Source: an uncultured Muribaculaceae bacterium (GTDB taxonomy: Bacteria; Bacteroidota; Bacteroidia; Bacteroidales; Muribaculaceae). Taken from it: a stretch of DNA of 54,853 bases. The DNA is taken from positions 1-54,853 of the forward strand of contig CALUMZ010000009.1 in the NCBI GenBank assembly GCA_944321865.1, given 5' to 3'. The position numbers were made by a program, and so were the translations under genes. The stretch's first letter is position 1. The number at the start of each line of letters is the position of its first letter. Under the pieces are notes generated by a model. The model was not told where the DNA came from. It searched no databases and worked only from the letters and a program-made list of their open reading frames with translations. Of this stretch, positions 34,859 through 43,968 are shown one piece after another.

Positions 34859-35356
34859 ATGCAGATTATGAACCGTAGTATATATTCGCTGATTGTGGCT
34901 TTTGTGGTTTTACCGTTTGCATCGGCTTTGGCTCAAACCGAGAACGACTCGGTAAGCAACGACGACAGCCGTCGCAGGTGGATTGCCAATGTGAAGGATT
35001 ACAAGTATCAGATGCTTGAGCGCGAGGCCCAGATGAGCCCCGAGCAAGCCGAGCAGTTTTTCCCGTTGTATCAGGAAATGGAGCGAAAGGTGTTTAGCGT
35101 AAACCTTGAAGCCCGCAAACTCGAAATGCAAGTATCGGAAAATTTCGACAATGCCACCGATGCCGATTTCAAAGAGGCTGCGCAAGCCTTGTCGGATGTG
35201 AAGGTGCGCGAGGCCGAAATAGAACAGGAATATTATCCGCAGTTTGCCAAGATATTGACTGATAAGCAATTGTTCTTGTTGAAAAGAGCCGAGACGCATT
35301 TTGCCACCGATATGCTGAGGCATTATAACAGGAGCAAAGAACTTAATTCACAATGA
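34859..35356 (+). CDS. Spy/CpxP-like periplasmic protein
   Basis: A 165-residue exported protein with a signal peptide (to 'ASALAQT', about residue 25). The mature part is helical and charged, with 'EREAQMSPEQAEQFFPLYQEMERKVFSVNLEARKLE' and 'EYYPQFAKILTDKQLFLLKRAETHF', resembling the LTxxQ-type repeats of the Spy/CpxP/ZraP envelope-stress chaperones in degenerate form. Third gene of the ECF sigma operon, four bases after the membrane protein. The start could also be the ATG at 34868. Confidence 0.72.
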   Translation: MQIMNRSIYSLIVAFVVLPFASALAQTENDSVSNDDSRRRWIANVKDYKYQMLEREAQMSPEQAEQFFPLYQEMERKVFSVNLEARKLEMQVSENFDNATDADFKEAAQALSDVKVREAEIEQEYYPQFAKILTDKQLFLLKRAETHFATDMLRHYNRSKELNSQ

Positions 35357-35438
35357 TTATTACCAGCTTCAAACTTCATAAAAACTGATTTAACTAACTT
35401 TTTCTACTAACAATCGCTCTCCTATAATTCGATTACAT

Positions 35439-35503
35439 CTCCCGGACATGGCTTGCCACTTACTTGTGAGTGACAATGCAGTGCATGGGAGTGTTTCGTT
35501 TTT
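35439..35503 (+). terminator. Probable hairpin terminator after the sigma operon
   Basis: CTCCC (35439) with CATG (35447) pairs with CATGGGAG (35484-35491), enclosing a second stem CACTTAC/GTGAGTG, and is followed by a T-rich TTTCGTTTTT at 35494-35503. The element is 82 bases past the Spy-like gene. Between here and 35620 a TAAATTTG box at 35541-35548 may be the -7 element of the macroglobulin gene. Confidence 0.55.
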
Positions 35504-35619
35504 AACCCCAAACAGCCATTCGACAGCAAATATTTTACGATAAATTTGCATCATACGATTTAACCTAAAATGTCAGGAGGTTTCTAAGAAGTATGTTTAA
35601 TTCTTATTTTTAGAGAATC

Positions 35620-38600
35620 ATGAGAATTTCAGTAATTAATTTTATCTTAGCGTTGGCATTGGCCGTGATGGTATCGCCCGATGTTGGTGCCGACGAAAAT
35701 GTCCCGAATTTTAATTATCCGCAGACAGTCATGAAAAATGCCGACAAATCACTTGATAAAGCCTTGAAAGAAGGGAATCATGTCGACGTGGTGCGTTACC
35801 TGATACAGAGCACCATTGCCGAGGCTCAAATTTCGAGCGACAACATTCCCGGGATTTTAAATAAAATCGACAGCGTGGCTGCACTTGAAACCGACTCGGC
35901 GGCAGTGGCAATAACGCACTACTTGAAAGCCGTGGTATATGGCTCGTATTTTTCAACCAATGCGTATGCCATTTCGCAACGCAAGCCTATGGAAGGGGAG
36001 AGGAGTACCGACATAAGCGAATGGACGCAGGCCGATTTCGTTGATGCTGTCGTCGATTGCCTGTCGCAGTCGCTGGCCGGGAGCGATGCGATGTTTGCAA
36101 CCCCGGTGGGCAAGTACATTGATGCCGATGAGTTGTCGGCTGCCATTTACCCCACGATGCTCGATGTGGTCACTTACCGTGGAGTAAATTTGCTCGACCA
36201 AATATCGCAATACCGCTATTGGGGAGCGAGGGGGACTGCGTTTGGCAGCGAGGCATCGGAGCGTGCCGACAAGTTGAAATATGATGCAATGGCATCTTTG
36301 ATTGAGCGACACAAGGATAATGCCGCCCCATATATCAATGCCATTGTGACGTGTATCGAGGCCGACGAAGCCGATGATGCCGGAAAGGCTACGAAGTCGC
36401 TTTACGAGGAATACTGCGACAATGAATTTTGCTACTTGGCACTTGAGGCATATCTCCCGACCATTGACGATGACAATAAGCTAAAATACAGCTTGCTGGG
36501 CGATTATGTGAAACGTTTCCCGGGGTCGCCGTTTACACCGGCTGCCAAAAATGTCATGTCGCATTTGGCTCAAAAGGGTGTGAACCTTGTTTATGACAGT
36601 CGTTTCACGACAGCCGATTCTGTCGCGGTGACAGTCGTGGTGCGTAACGTAAACACATGCCGCATACTCGTTTACCGTGTTCCCGATGGAATGGAAATCA
36701 ACAGCAAAATTACAGGAAAGTTGAAGCAATTGCAGCTTGCTGCCGAAACAACGGTGAAGTTGCAGGGCGAGGTGCCGTTTGCCGACACGGTTGAAGTGAA
36801 GTTGCCGCCGCTTGCCTACGGGCGTTACGTAGTGTTGCCCGATTATGACGACGTGTTGAAGGAGAAACCTGTTTATCCGCAAGAGTTCCGAGTGACCGAT
36901 ATTTCGCTTTTCAATGTGAGAAGTAGCAGCGGTGTGAAGGTGTTTGCCGTGGATGCCGTTACCGGCAAGCCGCTCGAAGGGGTATATATCAACAAATTGA
37001 CGAAAAACGACTTGGCTTCGACCAGCCGTATAGCCGCGCATCGCACCAATGCCGACGGGTATTGCCTGATTAAGGATGGTGACAACCGTATGCAAGAGCG
37101 TGTGGCTGCTGTGAAGGGCGGCGACCGTTATGGCGCGGGAATGTATGTGGGCGAGTTCCACTTGTATGAAGCCGAACCGACAAATATCGAGGTATTTACC
37201 GACCTTGGTGTTTACCGACCGGGCGACACGTTGCGCTACTCGGCAATTTGCTATGTCATCGACCGCAACAGCAAGCGCGTCATAGCCAACTTGCCTGTGG
37301 AGGTGAAATTGAAAGACGCCAATTACCGCGACGTGGCGACCGACTCGCTTGTCACCGACGAATATGGCCGCATAAGCGGGGAGTTTGTCATTCCCACCGA
37401 CCGCATGAACGGCAGCTTCACTCTTGCTGTGAACGGTGAGAGTGTCGCCGGGTCGCGTCATTTCCAAGTGAGCGAATACAAGGCTCCGACATTCTTTGTG
37501 GAATTTGACGGAGATAGGTGTGGTTTTTCCCGCGATACCGACGTCACACTCACCGGGCGTGCCGAGTATTTCACCGGCGTGCCTGTTGCCGATGCCCGGG
37601 TGGCATTGAGCCTCGGGTTCCAAGACTGGAGTTGGTGGTACTTTGCAAGCCTTGATAATTCCACGCACATCGACGACTACACTGTGACTACCGACAGTGA
37701 CGGATGCTTCTCGATAATCATCCCGCGTGATGTGCTAAATGACAAGGATTTGCCTGTCCGTGCCCAGTTTCTGCTCGAAGCGGCAGTTACCGACGATGCA
37801 GGTGAGCAGCAGTCGGCAACCCGTCTGTTCTGGCTCGGCAAGGCACGCAGCATCGAGGCGACCGGCGGGGACTTCACCTTTGAGGTGAGCGGCGGCATTG
37901 CCGAGTTGCCCGTGAGGGTGCGCACTTCCGATCCTGCCGACACATCGATTGTCTGCAATTACACCTTTCGTGGACGTAATACCTCGTACAAAGGTTCTTT
38001 CCCTGCCGACAAGCCTTGCTTGAATGTGGCATCGTTGCCGTCGGGAGAGTATAAATTAAATATCGCCATTGAGGGGGACAGCACTGTTGACTTTGATGCC
38101 GATGTGGTGCTATTCCGCCGCACCGATGCCGAGTCGCCCGTCGACTCGCCGCTGTGGGTACCCGATTGCGAACTTGCCGTGAGCGACGACAATGTGGCTT
38201 CGTTGCTGCTTGGCAATTCGACCGACACGGCATACGTTTATTGCGTTGCCGCGTCAAAGAAGGGGATTGTGAAGGAAACATGGCTGCATTACGGCAAGGG
38301 ATTGCACCGGTTCTCAATCGACATTCCGCAAGAGGAAGATGAATATATCGACTTGACGCTTATTGCCAACCACACCGGCAAGGCCTATACATGGTCGCAC
38401 CGCTTCAACTCGCGGATGCACCGCGACACATTGCGCATCATGCCTGTGGCGTTTCGTGACAACCTTGTGCCGGGTGCGCCGGAAACGTGGACTTTCAAGC
38501 TCGTCAACCAAGAGGGGCAGTTGCGCCGCGGGGCAATGTTGTGTGACATGTATGACAAGGCTCTTGACATGATTGCATCGCATTCGTGGAACTTTGACCC

Positions 38601-41202
38601 TGAACTCCACTACGTTTACGGAATGTTATATGGAGTAAACACATATTATGTATATCCGACGAGCATTTATACCAGCCTGAATTATCCCATCGAGGCCGCC
38701 AATGATGTGGAACTTCCCGATTTTGAATTCTATGGCCGCAATTATGCCGGGCGTATATATTTGCGCGGTGGGTCTTACAGGATGATGTCTAAGGCTGCCA
38801 TGCCTGAGGCCTCAAATGGTGTGGCAATGGCCGTGACTGAATTGGCATCGCATGATGAATTGGCTATGGATGCCGGCCCCGATGCCGAGTTGTCGGAGGA
38901 GGTGGTGGTCACCGACGGTGGCGAAATACAGTCGCAGCTCGACAATGTGCAATTGCGCACCGCCGATATTCAGAACGCGCTGTGGCGGCCATCGCTTGTG
39001 GCTGATGCCGACGGAAATGTCTCCGTCACGTTCAATTCGCCGCAATTCAACACTACATGGCTTTTCAAGGCAATAGCCTATACGCAAGACCTGCACACGG
39101 CAACGATAGTTCGCGAAGTAGTGACGCGCAAGCCCGTGATGGTGCGAGCCTCATTGCCGCGCTTCGTGCGCAACGGCGACCGAGCCACACTGTCGTCGGT
39201 GCTGTCCAATGCCACCGATTCGGTGCAACATTGCACGGCCGTGGTTGAACTTTTCGACATAGAAACAGGCGAAACATTCATGACGAAACAGTTTGAGGCA
39301 ACGCTCGATGCCAACGGTTCGCAGTCAATCGACATCGAGTGGACCGTGCCTGCCGACATGTCGACCGTGGGCTACCGTGTGAAAGCCGCCACTGCCGAGT
39401 TTGGCGACGGTGAACAGCACTTGTTGCCGGTGTTGCCGTCGGTTTCTCCGGTCATTGAGACCGAGCCATTCTATCTGCCCGGCAGCAGTTCTTACATGTA
39501 TACCACCTACTACGATGATAAGGTTAACGGTCGAATGACGCTCGAGTTTTGCAACAATCCGGTGTGGTATTGTGTGACTGCGTTGCCATCGATAAAGCAA
39601 GACGATTACCTCTCGGCCGGCGGACTTGCCCACTCGCTCTATGCCATAGCCGTGGCACAAGGCATCGCGGCATCGAATCCAGGCATAAAGCAGGCTGTGG
39701 ATGCTTGGCTTGCCGACGAAAACGACTCGACACTTGTTTCTAATCTTGCCAAGAACGAGGATTTGAAGATCGGCACGTTGCTTGCCTCGCCGTGGATTAA
39801 CGAAGCCGACCGCCAGACGTTGCGCATGCAGTCGATAGGGGAACTGTTTGACTCGGCAGCCGTGGCAACCGAAACCGGCAAAATCATTGAAAAACTGCGC
39901 AGTCTGCAAATGAGTGACGACGGTTGGACTTGGTTGCGTTATACCGGCTGCACGTCGTCGCAATATGTGACTATGCAAGTGCTGCAACTCATGGGCGAAT
40001 TGCAGCACCTCGGATACCTGAAGGATAATGCCGATATAGCTGCAATGGTCAAGAAAGCCGTGGCCTATATCGACCGCTGCGCAGTGGAAGATTACGGCCG
40101 GCTTTCCGACAAGCGCGACTTGGCCGGATTTTACGGGTATGCCTACGTCCGCACACTGTTCCCGGACGAGAAATTTGCGACCGGTGCGCAAAGTGTGTTC
40201 AAGGCTGTACTCGACTGCATGAAGCGCAATTGGGAGGCCGCAACCGGACTTGGCGACAAGGCATGGTGTGCGATGACTCTATATCGTAACGGGGAGCAAA
40301 AGACGGCTCGCGACATAATGGAGTCGGTGCGCCAGTATGGAATATCGGACAAGAACGGAATGTACTGGGACAATTTCAAGAACGGCAGTGATCGTGGCTC
40401 CGGACGTGTGGCGGTGACATCGACGTTGTTGCAGGCTTTCGGTGAGATTTGTCCCGACGATATTAAGATTATTGACAGCATACGCCAATGGCTGTTGTTG
40501 CAGAAGCAATCGACCGATTGGGGCAATTGCAGCCTTGCCGCCGATGCAGTGTATGCAATCTTGTCGACCGGAACCGACTGGCTCGGCGAGCAACCTGTGC
40601 CGTCAATCAAGGTTAATGGCGAGCAGCTCGATTACGGTCCGGTTGATATGCTTCTCGGTTATTTCCGCAAGCAGGTGTATGCCGACGAAAGTGGGAAGTT
40701 TACCTTGTCGATCGACCGCAACGGGGCATCATCTCCCTCATGGGGTGCATTGTATTGCCAATATAGTGCGGAAATGGATGAAATAAAGGCTGCGAAGATC
40801 GACGACTTGTCGGTCGAAAAACAAATATGCAAGCTCGACGGTGGCAAGCTCGACAGCAAGGCTGTGCTTGCCGTGGGCGATAAGATACTCGTAAGGCTCG
40901 TGATAAAGAACAAGCGTGACTTGCAGTTTGTTACGCTTAACGATGAGCGCGCGGCTTGTTGCGAACCTGCTGACCAATTGTCGGGCTATAAGCGTGCCGA
41001 CGGCGTTGGATATTACCTTGAAACAAAGGACAGCGACACACGTCTGTTTTTCAGTTTTCTGCCCAAGGGAACACATGTTATCACCTACGAGGTGTCGGTG
41101 ACTTCGCCGGGTACCTACAACCTCGGCATCGCCACCATTCAAAGCCAGTACGCACCGCAAATCACGGCTCACTCGGCAGGTGGCACAGTAACGGCAGAAT
41201 AA
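35620..41202 (+). CDS. Alpha-2-macroglobulin family protein, apparently lacking the thioester
   Basis: An 1860-residue exported protein with a signal peptide ending near 'DVGADE' (about residue 25). Regions seen in order: helical N-terminal part to about 320; MG-type domains with a carboxypeptidase-regulatory-like insert ('DLGVYRPGDTLRYSAICYVID', the MG2 hallmark, near 527); the A2M domain ('ALWRPSLVADADGNVSVTFNSPQFNTTWLFKAIAY', near 1123); the helical thioester-domain region ('LEFCNNPVWYCVTALPSI', near 1308); and a C-terminal MG domain. Where family members carry CxEQ, this reads 'IKQDDYLSAGGLAHSLYAIA' with no Cys-Gln pair. It is probably a periplasmic envelope protein acting without covalent trapping. 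No penicillin-binding protein gene is adjacent. Confidence 0.85.
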   Translation: MRISVINFILALALAVMVSPDVGADENVPNFNYPQTVMKNADKSLDKALKEGNHVDVVRYLIQSTIAEAQISSDNIPGILNKIDSVAALETDSAAVAITHYLKAVVYGSYFSTNAYAISQRKPMEGERSTDISEWTQADFVDAVVDCLSQSLAGSDAMFATPVGKYIDADELSAAIYPTMLDVVTYRGVNLLDQISQYRYWGARGTAFGSEASERADKLKYDAMASLIERHKDNAAPYINAIVTCIEADEADDAGKATKSLYEEYCDNEFCYLALEAYLPTIDDDNKLKYSLLGDYVKRFPGSPFTPAAKNVMSHLAQKGVNLVYDSRFTTADSVAVTVVVRNVNTCRILVYRVPDGMEINSKITGKLKQLQLAAETTVKLQGEVPFADTVEVKLPPLAYGRYVVLPDYDDVLKEKPVYPQEFRVTDISLFNVRSSSGVKVFAVDAVTGKPLEGVYINKLTKNDLASTSRIAAHRTNADGYCLIKDGDNRMQERVAAVKGGDRYGAGMYVGEFHLYEAEPTNIEVFTDLGVYRPGDTLRYSAICYVIDRNSKRVIANLPVEVKLKDANYRDVATDSLVTDEYGRISGEFVIPTDRMNGSFTLAVNGESVAGSRHFQVSEYKAPTFFVEFDGDRCGFSRDTDVTLTGRAEYFTGVPVADARVALSLGFQDWSWWYFASLDNSTHIDDYTVTTDSDGCFSIIIPRDVLNDKDLPVRAQFLLEAAVTDDAGEQQSATRLFWLGKARSIEATGGDFTFEVSGGIAELPVRVRTSDPADTSIVCNYTFRGRNTSYKGSFPADKPCLNVASLPSGEYKLNIAIEGDSTVDFDADVVLFRRTDAESPVDSPLWVPDCELAVSDDNVASLLLGNSTDTAYVYCVAASKKGIVKETWLHYGKGLHRFSIDIPQEEDEYIDLTLIANHTGKAYTWSHRFNSRMHRDTLRIMPVAFRDNLVPGAPETWTFKLVNQEGQLRRGAMLCDMYDKALDMIASHSWNFDPELHYVYGMLYGVNTYYVYPTSIYTSLNYPIEAANDVELPDFEFYGRNYAGRIYLRGGSYRMMSKAAMPEASNGVAMAVTELASHDELAMDAGPDAELSEEVVVTDGGEIQSQLDNVQLRTADIQNALWRPSLVADADGNVSVTFNSPQFNTTWLFKAIAYTQDLHTATIVREVVTRKPVMVRASLPRFVRNGDRATLSSVLSNATDSVQHCTAVVELFDIETGETFMTKQFEATLDANGSQSIDIEWTVPADMSTVGYRVKAATAEFGDGEQHLLPVLPSVSPVIETEPFYLPGSSSYMYTTYYDDKVNGRMTLEFCNNPVWYCVTALPSIKQDDYLSAGGLAHSLYAIAVAQGIAASNPGIKQAVDAWLADENDSTLVSNLAKNEDLKIGTLLASPWINEADRQTLRMQSIGELFDSAAVATETGKIIEKLRSLQMSDDGWTWLRYTGCTSSQYVTMQVLQLMGELQHLGYLKDNADIAAMVKKAVAYIDRCAVEDYGRLSDKRDLAGFYGYAYVRTLFPDEKFATGAQSVFKAVLDCMKRNWEAATGLGDKAWCAMTLYRNGEQKTARDIMESVRQYGISDKNGMYWDNFKNGSDRGSGRVAVTSTLLQAFGEICPDDIKIIDSIRQWLLLQKQSTDWGNCSLAADAVYAILSTGTDWLGEQPVPSIKVNGEQLDYGPVDMLLGYFRKQVYADESGKFTLSIDRNGASSPSWGALYCQYSAEMDEIKAAKIDDLSVEKQICKLDGGKLDSKAVLAVGDKILVRLVIKNKRDLQFVTLNDERAACCEPADQLSGYKRADGVGYYLETKDSDTRLFFSFLPKGTHVITYEVSVTSPGTYNLGIATIQSQYAPQITAHSAGGTVTAE

Positions 41203-41229
41203 GTCATAAATCGATTAATCATTTCTATT

Positions 41230-41263
41230 ACAGAAGAGATGCAAAATTTTGCGTCTCTTCTGT
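41230..41263. repeat. Solo palindrome related to the repeat family
   Basis: A 34-base near-perfect palindrome with arms ending in ACAGAAGAGA and TCTCTTCTGT around the core GCAAAATTTTGC. The core equals the core of the 28-bp palindrome in the 179-bp elements, but the flanks differ (AGAAGAG instead of GTAGAG). It lies 27 bases after the macroglobulin stop and could also form a transcript-end hairpin. Confidence 0.75.
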
Positions 41264-41279
41264 GCTATTTGTAATTTTG
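41247..41279 (+). promoter_or_regulatory. Promoter whose -33 box lies in a palindrome
   Basis: TTTTG at 41247-41251 lies in the right half of the palindrome; TAATTTTG at 41272-41279 follows after exactly 20 bases, matching the Bacteroidota consensus. It is 19 bases before the HD-protein ATG at 41299. Confidence 0.6.
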
Positions 41280-41298
41280 TGTTTGTTAAAATGGTGTT

Positions 41299-41739
41299 AT
41301 GAAAATGAGTAACGAACTACTTGAAAAAGCATTGCTGATAGCAACAAAAGCTCATGCAGGACAAACGGACAAGGCCGGTGCTGCCTACATATTTCACCCT
41401 TTGAGGGTGGCGTGCAGGTGTTTTACTGATGAAGAAAAAATTGTGGCATTGCTTCACGATGCAATAGAAGATACCGATGTCACGGTCGATTACCTGCTGT
41501 CCGAAGGGTTTCCGCAAAACATTGTGGATGCCATTTTGTCGGTTACGCGGAATGAGGGTGAAAGCTATGAAGATTTTGTTCGTCGCTGCCGTCAGAACGC
41601 AATCGGGCGACAAGTCAAGATTCATGACTTGGAAGACAACATGGATATTTCACGGTTGCCGCAAGTCACTGAAAAAGATTTGGCAAGATTGAACCGCTAC
41701 ATCGCCGCCTACAAGTACCTTAAGCAGCAACCAATCTGA
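41299..41739 (+). CDS. Small HD-domain protein, alarmone-hydrolase (Mesh1/SpoT-HD) like
   Basis: A 146-residue single-domain HD protein with the SpoT/Mesh1 arrangement: H19 in 'KAHAGQTDKAG', 'YIFHPLRVA' (H33), 'LLHDAIEDTDVT' (H53-D54 with the E57-D58 pair) and 'VKIHDLEDNMD' (D110). No synthetase, TGS or ACT domain is present. Such proteins can hydrolyse (p)ppGpp or related nucleotide phosphates, though some have other substrates. It has its own promoter-like site and is followed by the nested repeat elements. Confidence 0.82.
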   Translation: MKMSNELLEKALLIATKAHAGQTDKAGAAYIFHPLRVACRCFTDEEKIVALLHDAIEDTDVTVDYLLSEGFPQNIVDAILSVTRNEGESYEDFVRRCRQNAIGRQVKIHDLEDNMDISRLPQVTEKDLARLNRYIAAYKYLKQQPI

Positions 41740-41757
41740 TAGTTCAACATTACGGTT

Positions 41758-42050
41758 GATGGTGTATCAAAATTATTGTTCCAATGTGGCAGTAGAGGGT
41801 GTATCAAAATGCGATTTTGCCATGAGTAGAGACGTGGCGTGCCGCGTCTCGATGTCTGCAACAACGTATAAAACATTCAATATCAATGATTTATTCAACC
41901 AGACTGTAGAGACGCAAAATTTTGCGTCTCTACTGCCACATTGAAATGATAATTTTGATACACCCTCTACAACCGGGTTGGTAAACTATTTGATATTGAG
42001 TGTTTTATGGATTATTGGTGTTGTCGAGACTCAGCACACCACATCTCTAC
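41758..42050. repeat. Older, interrupted copy C of the repeat element
   Basis: Left arm 41758-41791 (GGTGTATCAAAATTATTG... to ...AATGTGGCA) and right arm 41971-42050 (AACCGGGTTGGTAAACTATT... to ...CATCTCTAC) match copy A in the same orientation, with many substitutions. The 28-bp internal palindrome expected between them is absent and the complete copy B occupies its place. The far right end has decayed beyond recognition. Confidence 0.8.
41792..41970. repeat. 179-bp palindromic repeat element, copy B (inverted)
   Basis: Ends are the same perfect 19-bp inverted repeats (GTAGAGGGTGTATCAAAAT at 41792 and its complement ending 41970). Read on the minus strand it matches copy A over the full 179 bases with about eight mismatches, all in the spacer between the two internal palindromes. 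The perfect 28-bp palindrome is at 41906-41933. It is nested inside copy C, between the small HD gene and murI. Confidence 0.92.
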
Positions 42051-42090
42051 GGTCACCGGTTTCAGTGGGATGCATTTGTGCAAATGTGGG

Positions 42091-42984
42091 TTACAGGTCG
42101 ATGTGGGTGGCGGCAACGGGGCTGTTGAGGAAGACGGTCGCCATGCTGCCGAAGCGGTCTGCATTCTCGGTGGTGAGGTAGCGGACAGTACCGCCGCGGC
42201 CCAGCCGCTGCTCCATTTCGGGATGGCGGTGCAGGTAGTCGGCAAGGCTGTCGGCCACGATGCGCCCCTGTTCCACGATGGTTATGCCGGTGGGCATGTA
42301 TTGACGTATCTTGTTGATAAGTAGCGGATAGTGTGTGCAGCCGAGTATCACGCTGTCAATGTCGGGGCACCGGTCGAGCAGCAGTGAGATATATTTGTTG
42401 ACGAAATAGTCGGCTCCCGGGCCGTCGGCTTCCATGTTTTCGACCAACGGGACCCACAGGGGACACGGCTGCCCGAAAGTGTGCAGGCGGCCGCCATACA
42501 TCTTCAGTATTTCAATGTCGTAGGATTGGCTTTGTATGGTCCCCGGAGTACCGAAGATGCCAACGTTGCCGTTGCGCGTGATTTCGCCTATCTTTTCCAC
42601 CGTGGGGCGGATGACGCCAAGCACCCGGCGCGACGGGTCGAGCCGGGGCAGGTCGTTTTGTTGTATAGTGCGCAATGCCTTGGCCGATGCCGTGTTACAG
42701 GCCAGAATCACAAGTCGGCAGCCGCAACCAAAAAGGTATCTGACGGCTTCGAGCGTGAACCGGTACACAACGTCGAACGAGCGTACCCCGTAGGGGGCAC
42801 GGGCGTTGTCGCCAAGATAAAGGTAGTCATATTGCGGTAACCGGTGGCGTATCTCCTTCAGTATGGTCAGTCCGCCATATCCCGAGTCGAACACGCCGAT
42901 AGGGCTTGTCTGCACCAACTCGGAAAATTGTAGAAACTCCCGGCATTCCTTGCTGTCGAGAGTGTCGGCCACACGCGTCCCCAT
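42091..42984 (-). CDS. murI: Glutamate racemase
   Basis: A 297-residue enzyme making D-glutamate for peptidoglycan. The two catalytic cysteines are in 'VILACNTASAKAL' and 'VILGCTHYPLL', and the N-terminal 'PIGVFDSGYGGLTIL' is the family signature. I start it at 42984, four bases after the trxB stop; the ATG at 42999 is also possible. The frame is open further back, but that part lies in trxB. About 35 residues precede the signature, slightly longer than usual. Confidence 0.92.
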   Translation of the reverse strand: MGTRVADTLDSKECREFLQFSELVQTSPIGVFDSGYGGLTILKEIRHRLPQYDYLYLGDNARAPYGVRSFDVVYRFTLEAVRYLFGCGCRLVILACNTASAKALRTIQQNDLPRLDPSRRVLGVIRPTVEKIGEITRNGNVGIFGTPGTIQSQSYDIEILKMYGGRLHTFGQPCPLWVPLVENMEADGPGADYFVNKYISLLLDRCPDIDSVILGCTHYPLLINKIRQYMPTGITIVEQGRIVADSLADYLHRHPEMEQRLGRGGTVRYLTTENADRFGSMATVFLNSPVAATHIDL

Positions 42985-42988
42985 GAAA

Positions 42989-43930
42989 TTAATGCCCATT
43001 GGCCAAGAGGAATTTTTCCACGTCCAAGGCGGCCTTGCAGCCCATTCCGGCGGCGGTGATGGCCTGCCGGTAGACAGGGTCGGCCACGTCGCCTGCGGCA
43101 AACACGCCATCGACACTTGTGGCTTGGCTGCCATCGCGTGTAACAATGTAGCCGGCATTGTCAAGCTCTACCTGCCCGTTAAGGAACTCGGTGTTGGGCT
43201 TGTGGCCGATGGCAAGGAAAAAGCCATCGATGGCTATGTCCAGCGGTTCTTCTTGCGGAGTGCCCTTGTGACGCACGAGGTGCGCGCCTTCCACACCGTC
43301 GGTGCCGAACAGTCCCACGGTGTTGGTGTTGAACAGCACCTCGATGTTGGGTGTGCCAAACACGCGCTCCTGCATCACCTTTGATGCCCGCAGGTGGTCT
43401 TTGCGGACAATCATGTATACTTTTGCCGCCAGATTGCTGAGGTAGGTGGCTTCTTCGCAAGCGGTATCGCCGCCGCCTACCACGGCCACCGTCTTGCCGC
43501 GGTAGAAGAACCCGTCGCAAGTGGCGCAGGCCGACACGCCGCGCCCGCGGAAGCGGGTCTCGTCGTCAAGTCCGAGGTAGCGGGCCGATGCACCGGTGGC
43601 GATGATGACGCTATCGGCGGCTATGATGGCTGCACCATCGTCGATGGTGGCGATGAAGGGACGCTTTGAGAGGTCGATTGACGTAATCATGCCTTGGCGT
43701 ATGTCGGTGCCGAATCGCTTGGCCTGACGACGCAACTGGTCCATCATTTCAAATCCGTCGATTCCGTCGGGATAACCCGGGAAGTTCTCAATCTCGGTGG
43801 TAATGGTCAGTTGGCCTCCCGGTTGGGTGCCTTCATACAATATCGGTGCGAGGTTGGCTCGCGAGGCATATATGGCTGCGGTGTACCCGGCCGGGCCCGA
43901 GCCTATTATCAAGCATTTGGCGGTTTCCAT
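42989..43930 (-). CDS. trxB: Thioredoxin-disulfide reductase
   Basis: A 313-residue NADPH-dependent FAD flavoenzyme that reduces thioredoxin. FAD-binding 'IIGSGPAGYTAAIYASRA' (8-25), the redox-active 'CATC' (135-138), NADPH-binding 'VAVVGGGDTACEEA' and the C-terminal FAD motif 'GVFAAGDVADP' are all intact. It is followed by murI after four bases and preceded by the lolA-like gene after 38 bases, all on the minus strand. Confidence 0.95.
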   Translation of the reverse strand: METAKCLIIGSGPAGYTAAIYASRANLAPILYEGTQPGGQLTITTEIENFPGYPDGIDGFEMMDQLRRQAKRFGTDIRQGMITSIDLSKRPFIATIDDGAAIIAADSVIIATGASARYLGLDDETRFRGRGVSACATCDGFFYRGKTVAVVGGGDTACEEATYLSNLAAKVYMIVRKDHLRASKVMQERVFGTPNIEVLFNTNTVGLFGTDGVEGAHLVRHKGTPQEEPLDIAIDGFFLAIGHKPNTEFLNGQVELDNAGYIVTRDGSQATSVDGVFAAGDVADPVYRQAITAAGMGCKAALDVEKFLLANGH

Positions 43931-43968
43931 AATGTGTTATCTTTGTTTTGTTTCTTTCTTTGGTGTTA

